Source: Atopsyche davidsoni
Lineage: Eukaryota; Arthropoda; Insecta; Trichoptera; Hydrobiosidae
Direction: 5' to 3'
DNA length: 64,000 nt
Assembly: GCA_022113835.1 (NCBI GenBank)
Contig: JAILWY010000018.1
Span: forward strand, 9,711,001-9,775,000
The first letter of the stretch is position 1; the number at the start of each line of letters is the position of its first letter. Of this stretch, positions 25,508-36,700 are shown in pieces. Under the pieces are notes generated by a model. The model worked only from the letters and a program-made list of their open reading frames with translations, did no database searches and had not been told where the DNA came from. Position numbers and translations under genes: made by a program.

Positions 25508-28374
25508 CCAGAAGTAAACAATAAAATTACTAAGTTCTAAATTAATTATTCTTACATAGACACACTATAAAAGTGAAAGATGTACCTATTATTATTATTA
25601 AAAACATGTGTTGAGACTGCAGTTGCAGCATTCAAAATATTAGGTATATATTTTAAACTATACATAATGATGTGGACCTTTGAGATATTTTCTAAAATAC
25701 AATTCAAATTAGGAGCTTGTGGTTAACTGAAAAAAAAAATACCAGACTGAAACATTATATAGAGATTAATTTGAGCAACAAGCTGTGAGAGAATGTGTAA
25801 AATAAAATGGAATCTGCCTAATTAATTGCCTAATAATTCATAATATAAAAATACCAAGTTCTGAAACCGTATTCTGGTATATATTTGAAATATTTTTTAC
25901 AATACTTGTCTGTGGTTTAAGTTATAGTTTAACTTACTTTTCTTTAATCCCAGATCATACTCATGACAATAATTATTTGCAGTCTTATTTGATTGGTTAA
26001 AATGTGATATCACACCATCACGAAGGCTGATTGATTATACCAAACTGTAAAACTAACTTACACATATGAGCTGCTTAAGCATTGCTTTCAAGATCTTAGT
26101 ATATCAAAAGCCTTCAAATAATAATGCTAATGACTTGTGTATATCTTATGGAGTGTCTTGTTATTAAAAATCCACCCAAAATTGACATAACAATTATCTT
26201 ATTTTGCATTAATCCTTATGGAATTTGGTACGGATTTTCAATAAAACATTACAGCATAAGTGCTTAAACCTTATGATGAAATTTATTAAAAACCAGTATT
26301 TTTAGTATCTACTCAATTCAATATCCAGAGAGGCTGTTAGATTATTATCTAATTACACAAAAAGATAAATTAACGTGAGTATGTCTTTTACCATATTTTA
26401 ATTATCTTTTATTGAAAATGGGTTTATTAAAATTTATATTATGATTAAAACCAGGTGCATGCAAGCACTTTTTTGTTGATATGAAAAAGGACTTACCTAT
26501 TTGAGTAAAATGATTAGCAATCAAATATATCCAATTGAACATTTGTGCTTGTGAATAATACTTGGCCTTCATTAAAGATGATAAATATTGTCAGGTTTAC
26601 AGATAAAATTAATAATACATTCTCTTTTACTTCCATATTAGTTCAAAAATATATAATAGGCCTTAATTTTTCCTTATCGCAACTAGGGGGGCATAAATAA
26701 TCTCAATGATTTTAGGAAGAATAATAATTTTAATAAAACATAAGTTAGTATATCATTAAATGCCTCTGTAACCAAATAGTAAATATATTACTTATTTGTA
26801 TTGTACATTGTAGTTAAGTTAATATGGAAAATAAATCAATTAATTAATATAAGTAACACTAGAATTTTATATGATGTTGAGAGTTTTAATCATATCTGAA
26901 GTACTTTAAGTGCGGCCATATATGTATAGCATTGTCATTTTATATAAAAATGTGCCTTTACACATTCAAAGATTTTTTTTTAATATCACTGCTTAAGTCT
27001 AAAAATAATTGTCAAAAAGCATAATGTCAATAAAATCAGAAATAACTTTTACCATGATCATTTAGACAGTCAATTTGTAATATATAAATTGTAAATATTG
27101 TAATACAACTTTTTTAAATGTAATATCAAGAGCGTTTTATTTTATGATGCTTTTTAGAATTCGCATTATAGTGCAATAATTTACCATGAAAAAGTTATGT
27201 ATACATGTGTAATTATGTAAGGATATTTTTCTTAAACCAATAAATTTCACTGATGTAATAGCAAATTAAATTCATCGAATGAGATTGAAACAATAATTAA
27301 TTGCACTTATAATAGAGTTTAGGGTCAACAGGTATGAAAATTATTGACTGTGATTTTCTTATTGGGTATGCTTACTTACATTTCTGTATCTACTCTGTAA
27401 AATCTCAACAATAATAACATATAATATATTTATTTGGTAACACACAAAATATTGTTAGACCAATCTCCATTTTCACAATTAAAATATCTTAGATCTCTAT
27501 TTATTGCAATAATTGGCAAATAATCATAGATATTTAGTATAAAACTGATATGATTTCTGTAGATATAAAAAATATATCACTAAATAAACTGAACGACACA
27601 AAAATACTAGTTTTATTTACTATTTGAAATTATGTTAATCATGAACCTACAGAAATGTCAACAAAGTTAAGCTTGTAAAAACTTCATATCGCTATCACTA
27701 ATTTTCCATAATGGTTAGGCTTTCGTTATTTGTCTCAATTTCATAGGATAGAATCCCAACATATATATTATATTATATTTTCAACTGAAATAATACTACA
27801 TTTATTAAATCTACAGAGTTTTATTTGCATTAAAATATATTAAATTACATATTAGTCTTTTTTATTCCTTCTGAGATTTTTTCCTTACAATTGCAACATG
27901 ACTGATATTGGACCAATTTTATTATATCCATTTTATACAGCTTCTTCCATCATTTTTATTGAGAGTAGACAGATTAAATTATCCACTGATAAAGCGCACA
28001 CACTAATCACAAACTGTCAGATATTAATATTTCTAATACACACTCCTTGATATTTGTCAATTTATTTTTTATTAAAAAGCTGTATAGATAAATTAACTTG
28101 CAGGTTATATTTGTAACAATTTAGCAAAACGAAATTATTTATACAGGTCTTACCTATACACTGCAGATTAATCTAAACAGATAAGGTCCGGGATTTAACA
28201 AATGTTGATATTTAAATTGGAGAGATGGGAAAACACAGAAAACATTAATTGCTTTAATCAAAATTAATTTTAATATATCCATGTCAGCTTTGATCCTCAT
28301 TACTTTTAAAGGTAACAGAACTCCATAGCAGAGATAAATCTCATAAATAGATATGATTTCGAGAAATTCATACA
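25508..28374 (+). other. Gene 1: 3' UTR and intergenic DNA
   Basis: No coding potential. AATAAA-type signals occur at 25520-25525 (probably too close to the stop), 25801-25806, 26240-26245 and 26732-26737, with others up to about 27240. Any of these could end the gene 1 transcript, so alternative 3' UTRs up to about 1.7 kb are possible. I cannot choose among them from sequence alone. Confidence 0.55.
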
Positions 28375-28731
28375 TTAAGAATTATAAAAAACATCATGAT
28401 CATAACAGTGTTTCGTAGAATGATAATCACTCCCACAATTATCACAGGAGTTATTCTCTTCGCGGTAAGCAACATATCCCTTGTGATCTCCTATTTTTAT
28501 TTTATATGGTATATCTTTCGTGATTATTATTTGAACAGATCTTGTTCCGTTCATCGTTTTTGTTCCGCCTTTTGGAATAAATCTACTTTCACACCTATCT
28601 TCCTTATATTTCAATACCCTCCCGTATTGTAAAAGAGCTTCCATTACAGTTTCTTTGGAAATGATACGCGGTAATTTTAAAATTTTAATCCAGGTAGCAA
28701 GGGCGACATCATTTTCATCAACGTCTGTCAT
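28375..28731 (-). CDS. Orphan Gag/ORF1-like RNA-binding ORF with CCHC zinc knuckle
   Basis: A single-exon 118-residue ATG-initiated frame. The N-terminal half (WIKILKLPRIISKETVMEAL through QYGRVL) resembles an RRM-like fold, followed by the pattern GTRSVQI...IPYKIKIGDHKGYVAY and then CDNCGSDYHSTKHC, a C-x2-C-x4-H-x4-C retroviral zinc knuckle. This order (RRM-like, IPxxIxIxG strand, CCHC) is the one seen in Gag-like ORF1 proteins of insect retroelements. It stops 9 residues after the knuckle, and I see no reverse transcriptase frame nearby. It is most likely a relic or a cut-down copy; domestication is possible because the frame is intact. A non-TE CCHC protein cannot be excluded. Confidence 0.55.
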   Translation of the reverse strand: MTDVDENDVALATWIKILKLPRIISKETVMEALLQYGRVLKYKEDRCESRFIPKGGTKTMNGTRSVQIIITKDIPYKIKIGDHKGYVAYREENNSCDNCGSDYHSTKHCYDHDVFYNS

Positions 28732-28745
28732 GTTTTTATTTATCT

Positions 28746-28791
28746 GAACTTAGTACTTAGTTAGTACTATATTGAACTTAGTACTTAGTTA
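28746..28791. repeat. Two direct copies of an 18-mer
   Basis: GAACTTAGTACTTAGTTA occurs at 28746-28763 and again at 28774-28791, separated by 10 bases. It lies 15 bp upstream (minus strand) of the CCHC ORF start, so it could be part of that element's untranslated leader. Confidence 0.9.
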
Positions 28792-30310
28792 CGATATTTA
28801 ATGTACCGAAACCTCTTCCAGGTTGATGAGATAGAAGCACTGAGCAACGAATAGGAGGTCGTATCACAAAACAAACATAGTTGTATATATTTTGACAGGA
28901 GGCACAACACGAGGCTCTAAAACAGGGGAAGCTAAAGTGTCGACCGCGTAACTATTCCTAGTCGCCCGTCTGTCTGATTCGTACACATCTCTGATACCCG
29001 TCCCACATATACCATTAGTTTGTGAGAAGAAATAATAAATTGATACTGAACATGTACTATGAGTGTTATATATATTTATTTTTGGCATTCAATTACAACT
29101 TTTCTTGTAATTACTTAACACATACGGCGCTTATTCGTCCCCGCCTATAACTTTAAAAAAATAGGTCGCCAGTAGTGATCAAAAGTTTAGCGACACCTGC
29201 CCCTTAGTATAAACATTAATATATTGTCTATGATATACCACACTGTCAAATTGGAAAAAAACAAATATTATAAAGACCAAAATATTTTCCACACTAAAAT
29301 CAAAACATTAGCACTTAATTTTATGTTTTATATTTAAGTTTTACGTAAACTAAATGAAAAAAATCTGTCCGATTCTGTAAGATTCCAATAAATAAAACTC
29401 CGTTTTAATTGTGCATATAATATCTATGGTAGTTGCTTGTGCACTTCGCTACACCTCTGCTTTTGTCTGTGGTACCATAATGAAGATTGGAGAACCAGAA
29501 AAAATTAATCTGATCGAAAATTATTGTGAATATGGCTTTCGATTCGTTTGCAGTGTATACAAAAATAAGCTTCTCGGGAAATTATTCGCCCCAGAATATT
29601 TGTTAAGCTTTATCGGTCAATATAAGTGAATCTTTATTATTGTATGGACTATTTCCCAACTCACTATCTTCGTTACTTCTAAAAGGTATGTAATATTTAT
29701 ATGTTATATCTTTTTACGCCCGAGACTTGCTGTTACGACAAATCGTGTTCACAAAATTTACCATGTCTGTTGTTTTGTTTGTTTCTATTTAAGCAAACTC
29801 GTATAAATTAAATTTTATGTTTCATATTTTGACGTACGGCTACTTACCGATTACAATATACGTGTGACATATCAACGAAATATATAACTATATTTTTATA
29901 TTAGAGGTAAATTCCTCTAGTTATAGAACAATTCACTGTTAAATCAAAGACAATTTTCGTGGAGCGTGCAATTATTTGATTTATAACTGTGCAAGTGTTT
30001 GATGACAAAATGATGGTGCTCGAACTGCATTTTTATGCCCAACCGTATTGTTTGACTTGTTCATTCAAACTGTTTTTTTTATTATTAATAGATATTCGAT
30101 CAATATATGGGTTATTTGGTTTTTCGATACATATGATAAAAAAATGGAATTAGTCAGTCAGAAAATAGAACACAAGATAATGGTATACATTCATATAGTA
30201 GTGATCAATGAGTAGTTCTTTTAATCCAAATTTATGTTATTTATTTACTCAAGCAAGTGCTTTTATATACTTTTTTTTTATTTGTGTATACGGCATCTGA
30301 ACACTAAATG
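28792..30310. other. Intergenic DNA without recognised features
   Basis: AT-rich with only short frames. The plus-strand frame at 29411-29629 (72 residues) has no domain I recognise and an AT-rich codon content typical of chance. I see no splice context or homology to support a gene. Confidence 0.6.
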
Positions 30311-30337
30311 CAAGCCTGTCTTCTAAAGACAGGCTTG
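30311..30337. repeat. Perfect 12-bp inverted repeat (hairpin)
   Basis: CAAGCCTGTCTT and its exact reverse complement AAGACAGGCTTG are separated by three bases (CTA). The stem is too short for a microRNA precursor. It sits 42 bp before the hAT-like element and is outside its terminal repeats. Confidence 0.9.
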
Positions 30338-30379
30338 TGTTTGGAGTTGGAAAAAATTCACAGAATACATGCTTTAAAC

Positions 30380-30962
30380 CATAGTTTACCAAACTATTTT
30401 GTCCCGTCGACCCCTTGTCAAGTTTTCCTGTTTTTCGTCCCCTGCCTTGCTAATATTGAATTTTTACAAATTCATCAACTTCAAACATATTTTTGACATC
30501 TTATATAGAACAACTCACTTTCATAGGGTTTACTGTACAGTGGGTTTAAAAATGAAAAAGTTTAAATACATGTAATGTTAATTATACCTTTATTAATTAA
30601 AAACACACAAAATGCAAATATAGTAACATTCAGAAAATCAATATTTTTGACAGAGAATACTTGGTGGAATTTTATTTTAATATCTTAAATAGAATAAAAT
30701 ACATTAATTAAAAACATACAAAATATTTCTACGCTTCAGGGCTTCCATTCGTCACAAAGTACATAGGTACAATCTGTGTTCGGTGCATTATGACATTTAC
30801 GAAATGTCTAAATTTTGGTGATGACCTGCTTAAATGGGATCCACTCTCGTAGACCCCCATTTACAGTTCATGGACCCCAAATTTTATTTTTCGCTGTCAT
30901 CGACCCCTTGCAGGGCGAAATCGACCCCCGAGGGTCGATATTTACCACTTTGGGAACCTCTG
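30380..30962. mobile_element. Non-autonomous hAT-like element (MITE), 583 bp, with 8-bp TSD
   Basis: The element is flanked on both sides by the identical octamer CTTTAAAC (30372-30379 and 30963-30970), the 8-bp target duplication typical of hAT transposons. Its ends are imperfect inverted repeats: left CATAGTTTACCAAACT, right (reverse complement) CAGAGGTTCCCAAAGT, alike at 12 of 16 bases. TCGACCCC-type words recur near both ends, as subterminal motifs often do in hAT elements. There is no transposase frame inside, so it must have been mobilised in trans. The diverged ends suggest an old insertion, yet the duplication is still perfect. Confidence 0.85.
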
Positions 30963-30970
30963 CTTTAAAC

Positions 30971-33763
30971 AGTTACTATATATTTGAATGTACTCTAGCA
31001 TACTCTTCCAGACCCCAGAAATTTTGAATTCCAATTAAAAAAGCACTCTAAACACCTTCTGTAAACTATTGTACAGAAAATTCATTATAGAAAAAGTCAG
31101 CAATTGTACATTGGACACCAGAATTAATTACTTCTCTTCTAAATAAGACTCTTATGTAGCACCAGGATTTTTTTGTTTATTTACTAGCTTTTAAAAAGGT
31201 CCTTGTAGAATTAATTATCCCCTGGGAATCAAAGATCATCAAATAAAATGCCATCACAAAAAACAGTTGTATCGTCCATTACTATACAGTTGAGATTGGT
31301 GCTTGTGGAGTTTCGTGTTAAGGATCTCGGCTTATCGAGGAGACTAGTAATCTTAATTCTTGATAGAGTACCATTGGCCAAATTTGTAGTCTACTATCAG
31401 ATCAAGTGAAAATGTTGTGAGAATTACAATTATGCAAAAGGATTCATCATACTTGGCCTGAGAGTTGCAAACCCATTGACTCTAATCATCTCATAGCACC
31501 GGTTTCTGAATGTCACGATTGTCTTGACTTTGGTCAGAAATATCCAGTAGACTAATGTTAGTGCTTCAATGAAACCAATTTTATTATTTTTTAAAATATA
31601 ATTATATTTAAAACAACATTTATGGGGTCTGATAGGTTAAAAAATTACCAAAAATGATAACTAAAATCAAATAAACTGAACTAACCGTAAAGAATGTAAC
31701 TGGTATAAATGTTTGTGGTATTGTTACCCTTATTGCTTTAAGCTATCGCCTGACTTAATAGTCAGAACCTATCAGTGTAAAATTTTGGGATGTTACGATG
31801 TGCTATTTGGTACCTATATATTAATTTGTATTTTTACATATCTTGGAATTAACTAATGATAGTAAAAAAAAATGTTTACATACGTGTTCCGCGTTCTACA
31901 AATAAGTATTTTTAAGTGTCCCGTTCTCTATATAAATTATGCTTACGTCTCTTATCTGCTAGTGTCAAACAAAAAAATGTATGTTTATGTGTCCTGACTT
32001 CTTCTGATAGCAAGAACTTGCGGTCAGCTTTGAGTCAGGTGTATGTATATAATAGCTAAGTATTCAAATGTATACTCTAGTATTATAAAATGTAGCTAGG
32101 TATTACAAAGTATCCGGGTATGGCATAATAATTAAATGCTTTACTTTTTTTTTTACAACACAAGTGGGATTCAAATTCACATTCTAGCAAAATCTAGGTA
32201 CACCGGTTTCGCACTAGTTTCATGGGTAATTTGTAAATAATCGATCACAAGGGTGGACAGTTTCTGGTCAATAATATACGGAAAACATATATTAATGTCT
32301 CTTAAAGTGAACGATGTGTTAATTATCAAATTAGTGAATGCTAAATTAATGCGTATGCCCCAGTAAATATATTCAGTGAAGGGATAAATGTGCTATTTTA
32401 AGGAAACCACTTTTTAGTTTGTGTTTGGTCATGGTTCTCTTGGGTATTTTTTTTTTAATTACTTTTAAGATAATTTTTATTAAAATATTTCAATAGAAGT
32501 TAAATCTAAACACTAAAATAATCAAGTTAAATTATATACTTAAATGGATTATTTTTATGTTGCTTTATATATGATATATAAAGATTTCAAATGCTCTTTA
32601 TTAAAGTGAATTTGTTAAGTATAGAATATAAGCAGTGAAATAGTATGAATTGATATGAATCACTTGATTTGGTGATCTAAAGGAACAGTTTTTACATTGA
32701 TTACATTAGTGTAAATTCTGAATCTTTAAGTACTTACACTTACGCACATGTTTCTGAAAAACTTGTAAAATTTAAAACCCTTATAACCAAAATAATGTTT
32801 TTATTATACTGAAAAATTGTAGTCAGTGCTATTATTTTTTTTATAAATATAATTTAAAATCTAACGTTTTTACGTTTCTTGAAGAAACCGACTTTGTATG
32901 ATTAATGATTGAAAGCCTTGGTCTATAGAGATGCCAAGGCTCTTAATGTTGTAGGCTACTTCTCAAATGCATTATTTATAGAATGACTAATTTAAAATAT
33001 CAAATATATAAATACGGTGAGTGTTGATTTTTATATTAATTATATTTGTAGGTCTATTTTTCTGTTATCTATTTTTTTGAAAACGAATCAAAATGAAATT
33101 GATTGGCTTTTGTTGCACACAAGATAAGACAATTTGAGTAGAATTCAGACATTTGTGTAATTTTATACAACTACATGAGTTCAATTCTTGTAAATATACA
33201 GGTTTAATCTTTTAATCTCTCTGTTGAACCGAGAGATTATCTGTTTTAAAACCTAATGCATAATATATTAGTTTCATTGACTTACTCTGTATAATTTTCC
33301 TTCTGTGATATGAAAATAAAGGTAAGAATATTTCTTAATATGATCAGGTATGGTAAAATTATTTTTAGTAAGATAAACCTAATCCATGATGAGAATTCGC
33401 ATTGAATATACTTATGCAGTATATTTAAGCCATTTTTTTTACTCATATGCACGGTTATTCTTCAGTGTAGGTACCAATCTATACTTTATGTAGGTTTATT
33501 CAGAAAAGCATACACTGCTTTCAGTTTATATTTTGTTTTTTTCTTAATTGATAAATAATAATTCTATTGAAAAATGTGCTTAGATAGATATTTTATGTGA
33601 ATGTTTATGTTTTTCTTTCAGTGTGCATCAATTCACCATGTTTGTGACAAAAAACTAAATAATATAATATATTATTTAGATTAAGTCACACCGGACCATC
33701 TGTATAAATTTTAAAATTTATACAATAATATTTGTTGAGTGAAAGTGTTTGTGGTTACCCAAG
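30971..33763. other. Intergenic DNA and likely promoter/5' UTR of gene 2
   Basis: No genes seen up to 33600. TTTCAGTGTG at about 33617-33626 could be a polypyrimidine-AG acceptor ending a 5' UTR intron, or a TCAGT arthropod initiator for transcription; sequence alone cannot decide. A 9-bp stem (TAATCTCTC/GAGAGATTA, 33213-33239) is noted without function. Confidence 0.5.
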
Positions 33764-36700
33764 ATGGATTTTGTGTCTGACTTACCCCCCGGCACAGAAG
33801 GATACGATGAATTGTCTTCTCCAGATCATGGAATCATTCAAAAGAACAAAGAGGTATGTTTACAAGTTTTCTAACAAAAGTAACTGTTTGGCAAGTAGAT
33901 TATTTGTCCTCCGCCAAGCTGAGTTCCATCTGCGGGCGCTGAGGCTGAGTTTGGGTGTCAATCTATTTATTTTTACAAAACAGCAAGTCTGTGCTTGCTG
34001 AGTTGTGCTAACACAAATGCATATTGTTACAGAATTTTACTAACAGTGGTTTAATTGAACTCATGAGAAATTGAAATTAGTTTTTTTATTTTAGTGTACA
34101 TTTACAAAACAATTATTATATTTGAAGATTTTATCTGTTTCTATGATTGATTATTTTTTAATGGCATACTACTTGTTATTACATAAATATATTTATATAC
34201 CTTGGATATTTTAACATATATTTTTTCAGTACATATATTTATTTCATATCTGCTTATATATACTTTTTCTATTTATCTAATTCATGGTTATTTTGCTCAA
34301 ACTTTATAAAAGAACACACAAAATTCCAAGTTATACTTACTGGTAAGGTATACAACTTTTTTTTCTTGGTTATGCTTTTTACTGACGGATCAATGTTACT
34401 GACAGCCTACATACCAATATGGATTTTGTTGCAGCATAAGAGAGATGTATTTTTAAAATTGGATACCTGGATGCACTTGGAAAACATCACATGTATATCA
34501 TAAAACTAGTGGATTTTACTATGTAATAAAAAAATGTTTATTGATTTTGTGAAAATAAATATACTCACTGTTATTTTATCCTAATTTTTGTGAACCCTTT
34601 ACAAATAAAATTATTAATTCAAAAGAATTTTAACATTAAGAATACTGATTCAATTTCAGCATTGTGACAACAATATTATGCACATTATTATATTAGGCAA
34701 AAATTATTTATTTTGTTGAAAGTAACAAAATTAAATATATAGTTTAAAAAAATATGTCAACACAAATTCTCACCAAAGTTTCATCTTACAAGTCTCTACG
34801 TTGTAAATCTATATACTGTAAAACTACAAAAGCTTGGCTTGGAACTTGCCTGTCAGGACGAAGATTAAACTGGTAAATTTACTGTTAAGAATCAACAGTT
34901 ATGAATATGAAAATTTATGTATTTTTAAAAAAAAATTATTTTACAGTTGATCATTTCAAAGTTTTCATTTATGCGAAAAAATCATAATTTTGCTATAGCT
35001 TAATGAAGTGAGGTTATTTTTAATTTCATCTTAATATTTCTGTAGACTGTCATATAAAAGATATCTTTGAAATTTTAAACTTCTAATCGTTGTGTCATGT
35101 CTCTTTTCTGTCATTGAAGCAGTATAATTGTGTTTAGTAATACTTTTCCTTCCTGGAGAAGTACTTGAACCGAGGATGGGTTGATTCCAAGATTTGAATA
35201 TACCCATCAAAAATATTAGAAAAGGTCTTTCGTTTATGATGAACCAATCTGCAAATATATTCAATTTAACCTATCTAAATTGGTGATTCCCAGTTTGAGT
35301 GAAGTCTCATTCTTAGATAAATTAAGTTTTTGGTAATGATGACAGGCATTGAGGGTGGCAAAAGTATTGTCATTTGATGGAATAATCTCAGCCGAAATTT
35401 AATTTCTTTGTGTATTTGTTATTTTTCTTGGAAACAAATTGGAGCTTTTTTAATAGTTATATTAAACTTCCAATATAAAATTCTAAGTCAGTTCCAATAC
35501 TTCAGTCATTTTTAATAATTTGAGTTAATAAAGGGATATCCTCCACAACCATCCAGATTGATTTACTGAGTGGATCTATAAATTATTTCTCTGACTAACA
35601 ATGGTGACGATTTAGATATTGGGTAAAAATCGGAGTAAAAAAAAATATTTGAAATTTGAGGTAAGGAACCAAACAGGTTTGGGCATCACTGATATAAATA
35701 AATGATATTGTGGCACATTTCCCAGGAATGAATAATGTCAGTTTGTTTTTTACTTGCATGTAGTGCGATTCTACAGGACTGTATGGTATAAATGAATGAA
35801 CCAGTCAGCCATTAGAATTTCAAGACTTGCTTGCACATACTGCCTGAAAACTTAAAAAAATTCATAAATGGTTTACTCAGATTCATACTGTGATTTTTTT
35901 AATTTTATTCAATATGTATAATGTCTTATTGTTTTTTACATGATTTAATTTGGTAAACTTGAATTCTCTATGTATTGATTAAGTCTATTTGCCAAGTATT
36001 ATCTTATTTTCAAAATTTTCTTTAAAGTTGGTATTCAGCTTTACAAAACGATTTACAGCTTTATGTCTACTCACTAACTGTTTTTTATTATGGTCAAACA
36101 GTGAGCACAATTTCAGCCAAATTTCTCAAGTGGTGTGCGTTGTGAATTTTGGTATGTGTCTCAATGTACATTCTTGACTAATGGATCTTATAGAGTCATT
36201 GTCCTTCATTTCCTTATACCACATGCTACTTTTTTTGAAGGCTGTCATAATTGAAGAGTTGTTGGAATCCAATTCTAATGGTGTTTTTTTTTTAATGGAA
36301 TAAATTTGTATAGTATTTTCAGATTATAAACAGTGCTTTATTTGAAGCTTCAATAACCATTTTTATTTTATTTAAATATGATTATTGATTTAATAATACT
36401 GGTGTCGATAAATAAATTTGTGTTAATCTTCGGGGAAAAATTATTATTAGTTGTCCTGCATCGACTGTTGGAGAAGTGTTTTTTTAAAATTATTTTTCCA
36501 CCCTGGTACTGTATTGAATTATACTATAATTATAAAATTACAATTATATCCTTTATTGAAAATATAGGGATATTTTCTGCGTTTATGTTTTGTCCTTGAT
36601 TTTTTTGAAAAGATAATTGATTTCATATTATTTGGATGTCATGCCGAGAAATTCAAATTGCATACTCGGTAGTATTGACGGAATCATAAAACTTAATGTT

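Noticed and set aside
29411..29629. Plus-strand open frame of 72 residues
   Set aside because: AT-rich chance composition, no homology recognised, no poly(A) signal or promoter placed sensibly.
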